NCBI GenBank assembly: GCA_013298265.1
Contig: JAAFHE010000247.1
Location: 1-6,336 of the forward strand
Direction: 5' to 3'
Source of the DNA: Lysobacterales bacterium
GTDB taxonomy: Bacteria > Pseudomonadota > Gammaproteobacteria > Xanthomonadales > Rhodanobacteraceae
DNA: 6,336 bases
Positions within the stretch are counted from its first letter, which is position 1. The number at the start of each line of letters is the position of its first letter. Positions 1 through 5,133 of the stretch are shown piece after piece. Made by a program: the position numbers and the translations under genes. The notes beneath the pieces were generated by a model. That model saw only the letters and a list, made by a program, of their open reading frames with translations. It searched no databases and was not told the DNA's origin.

Positions 1-1067
1 ACAACCAGACGCGCGACGAGGACTACACCCTGTCGGCGGCGAGTCCCTTGACCAAGCTCACCCAGTACCGGCTGCGCTCGTCGCCCGTCTACCGGCTCGA
101 CGGACTCGATTCGCAGCAGCGTCAGCGCGCGCTGCGCCTGCCGGCGGATTTCAATCCACGCACGATTGCGCTTGGCCGACAATGGGCGCAGCAGTACGAC
201 GACCCGCAGCGCATCGTGCAGGCGGCGTTGGAACTGATCCGAGAGGAGTTCAGCTATACCCTCTCGCCGCCGCCACTGGGCCGTCAGGCGATGGACGACT
301 TCCTGTTCGAGACGCGCGCGGGCTACTGCGAGTATTTCGCTTCGGCCTTCGCCGTGCTGATGCGCGCAGCCGGCGTGCCGACGCGCGTCGTGCTCGGCTA
401 CCAGGGCGGCTACTGGAATACCACCGGCGGCTATATGGTCGTGCGCCAGTCCGATGCGCATGCCTGGAACGAAGTCTGGCTCGACAGCCGCGGCTGGGTG
501 CGGGTGGACCCGACCGCAGCAGTCCGTCCGGAACGCGTCGAACTCGGCAGCGGCGCGGCGAACTCCGCGTACGCGTCGTGGTATGGCCGCGAATGGCTGC
601 TCGGCCTGCGCAACCGCTGGGATATCGCCAACCGGCTGTGGACCCAGGCCGTGGTGGGGTTCGACGAACTGACCCAGCGCGGCCTGCTCCGCGGCGTCGG
701 CATCAAGGACGCCGACTGGCGGCAGCTCGGGCTGACGTTCGCGCTGAGCATGGGTCTGCTGACGGCGCTCGGCCTGTGGTGGGCGATGCGACGCGAACGC
801 ATCGAGGGCGATGCGGTCGATCGTGCCTATGCGCGCCTGTGCGCGCGCCTCGCGCGGCGCGGCCTCGGCCGGCTTGACACGGAAGGGCCCGCCGACTATC
901 TGCACCGCCTGCTCAAGCAGTGGCCACACGCGCGCAATGACCTGGAACCCTTGTTTGCGCGCTATGCGCAACTACGTTACGGCCAGGCCGAGATCGATGC
1001 CGACGCCGCGCGCGAATTCGTTCGCTCGGCACGGCGCATTGATGCCGCCCGATGGCGCGCCGTCTGA
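1..1067 (+). CDS. tgpA: TgpA-like transmembrane transglutaminase (DUF3488/transglutaminase-like/DUF4129 family), 3' part
   Basis: Partial gene; the reading frame is open to the left edge (first whole codon at base 3), so the true start lies outside. The visible part is the periplasmic transglutaminase-like domain followed by the C-terminal tail. The catalytic triad is readable: Cys in the GYCEYFASAF motif (codon at 327), His in DAHAWNEVWL (codon at 459) and Asp in WVRVDPTAA (codon at 507). This is the order of papain-like transglutaminase-core proteins. A single hydrophobic segment (about 729-788, LTFALSMGLLTALGLWWAM) ends in MRRER, which fits a last membrane helix with the C-terminus in the cytoplasm. 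The soluble tail (about 810-1050) resembles the DUF4129 region of TgpA. The N-terminal multi-helix DUF3488 part is missing. Known family members such as Pseudomonas TgpA are inner-membrane proteins, often encoded with MoxR ATPase and DUF58 genes; such genes would be expected to the left. The natural substrate is not known. A TTG at 48 is an internal codon, not the start. Confidence 0.9.
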   Translation, partial: NQTRDEDYTLSAASPLTKLTQYRLRSSPVYRLDGLDSQQRQRALRLPADFNPRTIALGRQWAQQYDDPQRIVQAALELIREEFSYTLSPPPLGRQAMDDFLFETRAGYCEYFASAFAVLMRAAGVPTRVVLGYQGGYWNTTGGYMVVRQSDAHAWNEVWLDSRGWVRVDPTAAVRPERVELGSGAANSAYASWYGREWLLGLRNRWDIANRLWTQAVVGFDELTQRGLLRGVGIKDADWRQLGLTFALSMGLLTALGLWWAMRRERIEGDAVDRAYARLCARLARRGLGRLDTEGPADYLHRLLKQWPHARNDLEPLFARYAQLRYGQAEIDADAAREFVRSARRIDAARWRAV

Positions 1068-1124
1068 ATGCGACGGCGCAACGACAGAGAGCGATGTATC
1101 GTCGTGTTCGGATCAACCCCTGTC

Positions 1125-1129
1125 AGGAG
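1125..1129 (+). promoter_or_regulatory. Ribosome binding site of the Slp gene
   Basis: AGGAG lies six bases before the ATG at 1136. It decides the start of the lipoprotein gene: the same frame is open further upstream to an ATG at 1052, but that would add 28 residues in front of a complete lipoprotein signal peptide and would overlap the preceding gene. Confidence 0.75.
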
Positions 1130-1135
1130 ATTCCC

Positions 1136-1648
1136 ATGTCCGTCTCCCGCCTGCCTGCCATCGGCCTGTGCCTGTTCGTGCTGAGCGGCTGCGCCACGAT
1201 ACCCGCCCCGCTGCAAGGCGACTACGCCACCTCCCGACCGGAAAACGCGCCTGCAACAGCACAGAAAGTGCGCTGGGGCGGCCAAATCATCCGCGTAGAC
1301 AATGACCCACAGCGTTCGTGTTTCGAAGTACTCGCGCGACCGCTCGACAGTCGCGCGCGACCGCTGCAGCGCGATTCCAGCGAAGGCCGTTTCCTGGCCT
1401 GTCGCGCCGGCTTCTACGATCCGGCCGTGTTCGAGGCGGGCCGCAACATCACCGTCGCCGGCACGGTCGAGGGCAGCGAGCTGCGCAAGGTCGGCGACTA
1501 CGAGTACCGCTACCCGCGCATTGCCGCTGATGTGATCTATCTGTGGAGCGAGCAGACCTACGCGCGCGATCCCTGGGTCTACGGCAGGGATCCGTTCTGG
1601 TATCGCCCCTTCGGACCACCGGTGATCGTGGTGCGCTCGCATCGTTAG
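1136..1648 (+). CDS. slp: Slp-family outer-membrane lipoprotein
   Basis: 170-residue lipoprotein. The N-terminus is a lipoprotein signal peptide: one Arg (residue 5), a hydrophobic core (about 8-16) and lipobox LSGC, so Cys19 should be lipidated after cleavage. Residue +2 is Ala, not Asp, which by the usual Lol rule points to outer-membrane sorting. The mature part has the Slp signatures KVRWGGQIIRV (44-54), a CFEV strand (62-65), the FYDPAVFEAGRNITVAGTVEG segment (93-113) and a C-terminal YPRI..D.IYLW stretch followed by an aromatic, Pro-rich tail. Two cysteines (62 and 89) remain in the mature domain and could form a disulphide. Residues 67-80 hold two similar heptads (ARPLDSR/ARPLQRD). The E. 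coli homologue Slp is a stress- and stationary-phase-induced lipoprotein of unclear molecular role. The gene lies 68 bp after the transglutaminase gene on the same strand; co-transcription is possible but unproven. The start at 1136 is chosen from the RBS and the lipobox. Confidence 0.88.
   Translation: MSVSRLPAIGLCLFVLSGCATIPAPLQGDYATSRPENAPATAQKVRWGGQIIRVDNDPQRSCFEVLARPLDSRARPLQRDSSEGRFLACRAGFYDPAVFEAGRNITVAGTVEGSELRKVGDYEYRYPRIAADVIYLWSEQTYARDPWVYGRDPFWYRPFGPPVIVVRSHR
1333..1365 (+). repeat. Short direct repeat inside slp
   Basis: The 12-mer CGCGCGACCGCT occurs at 1333-1344 and again at 1354-1365, a 21-bp period (seven codons) that keeps frame. It encodes two successive Ala-Arg-Pro-Leu units. 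It may be a small in-frame duplication or simply Arg/Ala-rich codon use. Confidence 0.6.
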
Positions 1649-1746
1649 GAAACCTCTGAACAAGTCGATATCTGTTTTTGATTCTGGAGCCCCCTTGAGT
1701 CAAGGGGCTCCAAAATAAAGCTCAATCTCCGCGTTCGTGAGGTTTC
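1649..1746. repeat. 98-bp near-palindromic intergenic element with inverted ends (MITE-like or structured repeat candidate)
   Basis: The ends are a perfect 8-bp inverted repeat: GAAACCTC at 1649-1656 and GAGGTTTC at 1739-1746. A few bases inward GAAC (1658-1661) matches GTTC (1733-1736). Further in, a T-rich tract on the left (1675-1679) faces an A-rich tract on the right (1713-1719), and the centre is a long hairpin (1685-1712). The two halves (about 45 and 43 bases) are therefore related as imperfect inverted copies and the whole can fold as one long stem. The left end directly follows the slp stop codon (1646-1648); the right end overlaps the stop codon of the HIT gene (complement of 1745-1747). 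No clear target-site duplication is seen. The base composition is visibly less GC-rich than the flanking genes. It could be a non-autonomous mobile element, a palindromic repeat family, or just an elaborate convergent terminator. Confidence 0.55.
1685..1712. terminator. Hairpin between convergent genes, possible bidirectional terminator
   Basis: TGGAGCCCCCTTGA pairs with TCAAGGGGCTCCA with one bulged C on the left arm, giving a stable GC-rich stem of about 12-13 pairs with a very small loop. It sits between the 3' ends of slp (+) and the HIT gene (-), where a shared terminator is expected. Against a textbook intrinsic terminator, neither strand has a run of T directly after the stem: the plus strand continues AAAATAAA and the minus strand AGAATCAAAAAC. 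It may act as a weak terminator, a transcript-end stabiliser, or only as the core of the larger palindrome. Confidence 0.4.
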
Positions 1747-2086
1747 AGCCGAAGCCGTGCAGCGGTGCGCCGCCGAGCAGATGCAGATGCAGCTGGAACA
1801 CGGTCTGACCGCCGTGGCGGTTGCAGTTGATCACGCAGCGATAGCCGTCGTCGGCGAAACCCTGGGCCTTGGCGTATTTCGCCGCGGCCAGGAACAGCTT
1901 GCCGACCAGTTCCGCGTGGCCTGGGGTGAGGTCATTCAAGGTCGCGATCGTCGCCTTCGGCACGAACAATACGTGCACCGGCGCCTGCGGACTGATGTCC
2001 TTGAAGGCGATGAGATCGTCGTCCTCGTAGACGATGTCGGCAGGGATTTCGCGACGAATGATCTTGCCGAAGATGGTATCGCTCAT
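1745..2086 (-). CDS. hinT: HinT-like histidine triad (HIT) protein
   Basis: 113 residues, the usual length for bacterial HinT. Members are dimeric cytoplasmic purine-nucleotide-binding enzymes that hydrolyse nucleoside 5'-phosphoramidates and acyl-AMP adducts. Visible features are the N-terminal DTIFGKIIRREIPADIVYEDD block (3-23), FKDISPQAPVHVLFVPK (28-44) with the fourth conserved His (38), the NRHGGQTV loop (89-96), and the triad segment QLHLHLL (98-104). The nucleophilic (His100) and third (His102) histidines are present, but the first position of the HxHxH motif is Gln98, read from the codon CAG. A short C-terminal tail, APLHGFG, follows. It is the last gene of the dnaX-ybaB-recR cluster, starting 10 nt after recR, with its Shine-Dalgarno sequence overlapping the recR stop. 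Function in this operon is not obvious; HIT genes are often placed near housekeeping genes. Confidence 0.9.
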   Translation of the reverse strand: MSDTIFGKIIRREIPADIVYEDDDLIAFKDISPQAPVHVLFVPKATIATLNDLTPGHAELVGKLFLAAAKYAKAQGFADDGYRCVINCNRHGGQTVFQLHLHLLGGAPLHGFG

Positions 2087-2091
2087 GACAG

Positions 2092-2097
2092 CTCCTT
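2092..2097 (-). promoter_or_regulatory. Ribosome binding site of hinT overlapping the recR stop
   Basis: On the minus strand AAGGAG lies five bases before the hinT ATG, and its first A is the last base of the recR TGA (complement of 2097-2099). A ribosome terminating on recR would sit on this site, which suggests translational coupling. Confidence 0.75.
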
Positions 2098-2699
2098 CAG
2101 GTCAGGGTCTGGCGGCTGCCGAAGGCGTGAGCCAGCGTGCCGCGGTCAATGAATTCCAGTTCGCCGCCAAGCGGCACGCCATGGGCCAGGCGAGTCGCGC
2201 GTACGCCGGCCTCGCGCGCGATCTGCGACAACAGATGTGCCGTCGCCTCGCCTTCCACGGTCGGGTTGGTCGCAACGATGAGTTCATGGACCTCGCCGCT
2301 GCGCATCCGCTCAGTCAGCAGATCAAGGCCCAGTTCGCGCGGCCCGAGGCCGTCGAGCGGGCTCAAGCGGCCGAGCAGGACAAAATACAAGCCGCGAAAA
2401 CCGGTCGCCGCTTCGACGGCAGCCTGGTCGATCGGACTTTCCACGACGCAGAGCAGGCTGCTGTCCCGAGATGCATTGGCGCACACACCACAAATGTCAG
2501 TTTCGCTGAAACCGCGACAGCGCCGGCAGTTGCCGATGCGTTCGACCGCAGCGGTCAGCCGCTCGGCCAGGCGGCTCGCGCCGGCGCGATCGCGCTCGAG
2601 AATGTGGAAAGCCATGCGCTGCGCACTCTTGGCGCCGACGCCGGGCAGGCAGCGCAAGGCATCGATGAGCTCGGCCAGCAGGGTCGAACCAACGCTCAT
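2097..2699 (-). CDS. recR: Recombination mediator protein RecR
   Basis: 200 residues, full length for RecR. RecR forms a ring-like tetramer that, with RecO and RecF, loads RecA on SSB-coated single-stranded DNA at gaps and breaks. Domains in order: N-terminal helix-hairpin-helix (LRCLPGVGAKSAQRMAFHIL, 15-34); Cys4 zinc finger with Cys58, Cys61, Cys70 and Cys73 (CRRC...CGVC); Toprim domain starting at LCVVESPIDQAAVE (83-96), with ATNPTVEGEATA (143-154) further on; and the conserved C-terminal HGVPLGGELEFIDRGTLAHAFGSR (173-196). All key residues seem intact. The ATG at 2697-2699 lies two bases after the ybaB stop, so translation is probably coupled; a strong separate Shine-Dalgarno is not evident. 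The gene order ybaB-recR is conserved across many bacteria. Confidence 0.97.
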   Translation of the reverse strand: MSVGSTLLAELIDALRCLPGVGAKSAQRMAFHILERDRAGASRLAERLTAAVERIGNCRRCRGFSETDICGVCANASRDSSLLCVVESPIDQAAVEAATGFRGLYFVLLGRLSPLDGLGPRELGLDLLTERMRSGEVHELIVATNPTVEGEATAHLLSQIAREAGVRATRLAHGVPLGGELEFIDRGTLAHAFGSRQTLT

Positions 2700-2701
2700 G
2701 T

Positions 2702-3025
2702 TCAGAACGGCAGCGAGAAGCCCGGCGGCAGTTCCATGCCGCCGGCGACGCCGGCCATGCGCGCCTGGGTTGCGCTGGCGAGCTTGTTCGCCGCGTCGTT
2801 GAATGCCGCGGCGATCAGGTCTTCGGCCATCTCCGGGTCATCCTGCAGCAACTTGCGGTCAACGTTGACGCGGCGCACTTCGTGGCGACCGTTCATGAGT
2901 ACGCTGACCAGCCCGCCGCCGGCGCTGCCGGTGACTTCGAGCTGGGCGATTTCTTCCTGTGCCTTCTTCAGGTTCTCCTGCATGCGCTGCGCTTGCTGCA
3001 TGAGGTTGCCGAGGGGTCCACGCAT
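2702..3025 (-). CDS. ybaB: YbaB/EbfC family nucleoid-associated DNA-binding protein
   Basis: 107 residues with the start at 3023-3025 ([31 protein letters not shown]), which is the family's usual N-terminus. A longer frame begins at 3073, but its 16 extra residues match nothing in the family, and GGAG (3032-3035) lies six bases before the chosen ATG. The protein has an N-terminal amphipathic helix (about 4-30), a central beta sheet ([25 protein letters not shown]), a C-terminal helix ([23 protein letters not shown]) and a Gly/Met/Pro-rich tail ending GFSLPF. Family members are small dimers shaped like tweezers that bind DNA and associate with the nucleoid. It lies between dnaX and recR, the standard position of this gene. 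Confidence 0.95.
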   Translation of the reverse strand: MRGPLGNLMQQAQRMQENLKKAQEEIAQLEVTGSAGGGLVSVLMNGRHEVRRVNVDRKLLQDDPEMAEDLIAAAFNDAANKLASATQARMAGVAGGMELPPGFSLPF

Positions 3026-3031
3026 GGTTGG

Positions 3032-3035
3032 CTCC
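3032..3035 (-). promoter_or_regulatory. Ribosome binding site deciding the ybaB start
   Basis: GGAG on the minus strand, six bases before the ATG at 3023-3025. It supports the shorter 107-residue YbaB over a start at 3073. Confidence 0.6.
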
Positions 3036-3063
3036 AGAGGGATGTTCGAGTCTTGCGTAAATG

Positions 3064-3100
3064 GTGCCGGCACGGGGCCCCGCCAAGGTCAGCCCGGCAC
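3064..3100 (-). other. Palindromes in the dnaX-ybaB gap
   Basis: The 82-bp gap between dnaX and ybaB has two adjoining perfect palindromes, GTGCCGGCAC (3064-3073) and GGGGCCCC (3074-3081). GTGCCGG (3064-3070) can also pair with CCGGCAC at 3094-3100. In RNA they could form a hairpin just after the dnaX stop. There is no T-run after it, so it may tune expression or RNA stability between dnaX and ybaB rather than terminate. Confidence 0.35.
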
Positions 3101-3107
3101 ACGCAGT

Positions 3108-4892
3108 TCAGGCGCCGGGCGCCGCGCTATCGTCGACGCGGACCGACTGGGGCACGATGCGCGCACCGAATTCGCGCATCGCCGCCTGCACGAACGGATC
3201 CTGCTCCATGTCCTGCTCGGCCTGCTGCTGGCGAGCGCTGCGCGTGCGCGCGATCTGCTCGGCCGGTGTCTCGACACCGGCGCGTGCGCGCTCGAAATTC
3301 AGGCGCAGCGGACGGCCGGTCGCGGCGGACAGCTTTTCCTGCAGCTGGCTGCCCATCGCCGGCGAGTGCAGGTTTTCGTGTTCGGGCTTGAGCGCGAGAC
3401 GCAGTACGTCGCCGTCGACCGCGAGCAGCGCCGCATGCTGTGCAAGCTGGCCGAGCGGGCCACGCAGGCCGGCGCGTTCGATGAGCTGCGGCCAGTCGCG
3501 CGGTTCGAGCGCAACCGGCGCCACGACAGAAGCCTCGGGCATGACCGGCGGCGCGGGTGTCACGGCGGGTGCAACGACGGGAGCCGGCGCCTGCTCCGCC
3601 GGCGCGGACGCCGCCGATAGCGCCACCGGCAGCGGCGCGCGGGCCGGCGCCAGGATCTCGGCAGCGATCACGGTTGCTTCGGCGCCATACGGCGGCGTCG
3701 CCGCCTCCTCGCGCACCGACTGCGTGCGCGAGCCTGCCGGCGCGCCGACGCTGCCCGCGGCGTTAGCACGCTGCGCCTGCGGCGGCGTAGCGCCGCCGGC
3801 CACTTCACCGGCCGGCGCAAACGCGAGCAGTCGCAGCAGCGCCATCTCGAAGCCAGCGCGCGGCGTCGGCGCCAGCGCAAGGTCGCGTCGTCCACTGATG
3901 CACAACTGGTAGTACAGCTGCACTTCGTCGGCCGCCAGCGACTGCGCGAAACGGGCAACGTCCTGTGCATCTGCCAGGTTTTCACCGACGTGGTCGGGCA
4001 CAAGCTGGCATAGCTGTACGCGATGCAGCAACCCGGCCAGGTCATCGAGCACCAGGCCGAAATCCGGGCCGAACTCCGCCAGCTTGGTGACCTCGGCGAA
4101 CAGCGCATTGCCGTCGTTGGCGCAGATCGCGTCGAGCAGGCGCGTGACCTGGGCGCGTTCGATCGTACCCAGCATGGTGCGCACGTCGGCGACCTGCACG
4201 CTGCCGCCGCCATAGGCGATGGCCTGGTCCAGCAGCGACAGTCCGTCGCGCAGCGAACCGTCGGCGCCCTTGGCAAGAAGCCCTATCGCGTCGGCGTCGG
4301 AGCCGATCTGCTCCGCGGCGAGGATATGCCGCATCTGCCCCGCGATCTGCTCGGGCAACAGGCGCTTGAGATTGAACTTGAGGCAGCGCGACAGCACGGT
4401 CACCGGCAGCTTCTGCGGGTCGGTGGTCGCGAGCAGGAACTTGACGTGGGCCGGCGGTTCTTCCAGCGTCTTGAGCAAGGCGTTGAAGGCGTTCTTCGAC
4501 AGCATGTGGACTTCGTCGATGAGGAAGACCTTCTGCCGTCCGCGGGCCGGCGTGTACTGTGCGCTTTCAATCATCTCGCGCACGTCGTCGACACCGGTGT
4601 GACTGGCGGCGTCGATCTCGAGCAGATCGACGAACCTGCCTGCGTCGATATCGAGGCAGGCACGGCATTCGCCGCACGGTTGCGAGGATTGGCCGCGCTC
4701 GCAGTTCAGCGACTTGGCGAAGATGCGCGCGATCGTGGTCTTGCCCACGCCGCGGGTGCCGGTGAACAGGAAGGCATGGTGCAGACGTCCGCCGTCCAGC
4801 GCATTGGACAAGGCGCGCACCACATGCTCCTGGCCCACCAGCTCGCTGAACCGCTTGGGTCGCCACTTGCGCGCAAGGACTTGATACGACAT
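3108..4892 (-). CDS. dnaX: DNA polymerase III subunit gamma/tau
   Basis: 594 residues. DnaX is the ATPase of the clamp loader; the full-length tau form also ties the polymerase core to the helicase. The start (MSYQVLARKWRPKRFSELVGQ) is the family's standard N-terminus, with AAGGAA about five bases ahead; the frame stays open for 130 codons upstream but that part is not DnaX-like. Visible motifs: Walker A GTRGVGKT (45-52); zinc-binding Cys64, Cys73, Cys76, Cys79; Walker B FLIDEVHM (123-130, Asp126-Glu127); SRC arginine finger (LSRC, 167-170); sensor 2 GSLRDGLSLLDQ (212-223). The collar domain III runs to about 360. Residues about 360-465 are an Ala/Pro/Val-rich linker, and about 466-594 form the C-terminal tau domain (DWPQLIERAGLRGPLGQLA...LKPEHENL...) that contacts the polymerase alpha subunit, ending DPFVQAAMREFGARIVPQSVRV. 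No A-rich slippery heptamer is seen in the linker. It is the first gene of the minus-strand cluster. Confidence 0.97.
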   Translation of the reverse strand: MSYQVLARKWRPKRFSELVGQEHVVRALSNALDGGRLHHAFLFTGTRGVGKTTIARIFAKSLNCERGQSSQPCGECRACLDIDAGRFVDLLEIDAASHTGVDDVREMIESAQYTPARGRQKVFLIDEVHMLSKNAFNALLKTLEEPPAHVKFLLATTDPQKLPVTVLSRCLKFNLKRLLPEQIAGQMRHILAAEQIGSDADAIGLLAKGADGSLRDGLSLLDQAIAYGGGSVQVADVRTMLGTIERAQVTRLLDAICANDGNALFAEVTKLAEFGPDFGLVLDDLAGLLHRVQLCQLVPDHVGENLADAQDVARFAQSLAADEVQLYYQLCISGRRDLALAPTPRAGFEMALLRLLAFAPAGEVAGGATPPQAQRANAAGSVGAPAGSRTQSVREEAATPPYGAEATVIAAEILAPARAPLPVALSAASAPAEQAPAPVVAPAVTPAPPVMPEASVVAPVALEPRDWPQLIERAGLRGPLGQLAQHAALLAVDGDVLRLALKPEHENLHSPAMGSQLQEKLSAATGRPLRLNFERARAGVETPAEQIARTRSARQQQAEQDMEQDPFVQAAMREFGARIVPQSVRVDDSAAPGA

Positions 4893-4896
4893 GCCG

Positions 4897-4903
4897 TTTC
4901 CTT
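4897..4903 (-). promoter_or_regulatory. Ribosome binding site of dnaX
   Basis: AAGGAAA on the minus strand, four bases before the ATG at 4890-4892. It supports this start over in-frame upstream codons that would extend the protein as far as 5282 opposite fdsG. Confidence 0.65.
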
Positions 4904-4927
4904 CGGACCAAGCGCCGATTGTGCCAC

Positions 4928-4958
4928 GCCGGGCAGGCGCCGGGCGCACGCGCCCGGC
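4928..4958 (-). promoter_or_regulatory. Alternative hairpins in the dnaX leader region
   Basis: GCCGGGC occurs at 4928-4934 and 4939-4945, and its complement GCCCGGC at 4952-4958. The inner pair extends to an 8-bp perfect stem (GCCGGGCG 4939-4946 with CGCCCGGC 4951-4958, loop CACG). The outer copy can compete for the same arm, so two mutually exclusive stems are possible in a dnaX leader RNA, ending 35 bases before the start codon. No role is known; it may only be a structural element or chance in GC-rich DNA. Confidence 0.35.
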
Positions 4959-5115
4959 ATCTTCAACGAGCACCGCAGCAATAGCCCGCGCGGCGCCGTC
5001 GACGTGCGGGTCGAGCAGCGGAGCGTCGGCCTGGTCTGGGCTTCGTACCGGGTAGGCGGTTTGCGCCGGTTGTTCTAGGCTTGACGCCCGCACCGAGGTT
5101 CGGCCGCACGCCTGC

Positions 5116-5122
5116 AAGGAGA
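5116..5122 (+). promoter_or_regulatory. Ribosome binding site of fdsG
   Basis: AAGGAGA with the ATG at 5134. The spacing from the GGAG core is 12 bases, longer than the usual 5-9, but it is the only strong Shine-Dalgarno here and no nearer in-frame start exists. The next ATG in frame (5164) lacks a comparable site. Confidence 0.6.
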
Positions 5123-5133
5123 AAACAAGCCTC

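Larger units (their letters stand above)
4893..5133. other. Divergent intergenic region between dnaX and fdsG
   Basis: This 241-bp stretch must hold the leader and probably the promoter of dnaX (-) and of the formate dehydrogenase operon (+). I see no convincing sigma70 -35/-10 pair on either strand. The plus strand has TTGACG at 5081-5086, but the expected -10 position is GC-rich. A GC-rich hairpin element lies at 4928-4958. The 4.5S/SRP RNA gene, which sits next to dnaX in some gammaproteobacteria, was looked for by its GGAAGGAAGCAG core and is not present. No regulator gene is between the two operons. Confidence 0.6.

Noticed and set aside
977..1663. 228-codon minus-strand frame opposite slp
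   Set aside because: Slp has a complete lipobox signal peptide, a ribosome binding site and family motifs on the plus strand; the antisense frame has none of these.
2034..3620. 528-codon open frame on the plus strand opposite recR, ybaB and the dnaX 3' end
   Set aside because: It lies antisense to three well-recognised genes and its translation is Arg/Ala-rich with no recognisable domain. Long antisense frames are common in GC-rich genes.
4909..4925. Sigma54-like TGGCAC-N5-xxGC pattern on the minus strand just before dnaX
   Set aside because: Only the GG and GC cores fit and the TT of the -12 box is missing. Transcription from it would start almost at the ribosome binding site, and dnaX is not a gene expected to need sigma54.
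4023..5078. 351-codon open frame on the plus strand opposite dnaX
   Set aside because: It is antisense to the AAA+ domain of dnaX, whose motifs are intact on the minus strand. The product looks like no family I know.
5081..5109. TTGACG as a -35 box for fdsG
   Set aside because: The position 17 bases downstream is CCGCAC, with no resemblance to a -10 box, so a promoter call is not supported.
4893..5133. SRP/4.5S RNA gene next to dnaX
   Set aside because: The conserved GGAAGGAAGCAG core and its complement are absent from this region. No tRNA-like cloverleaf was seen either.
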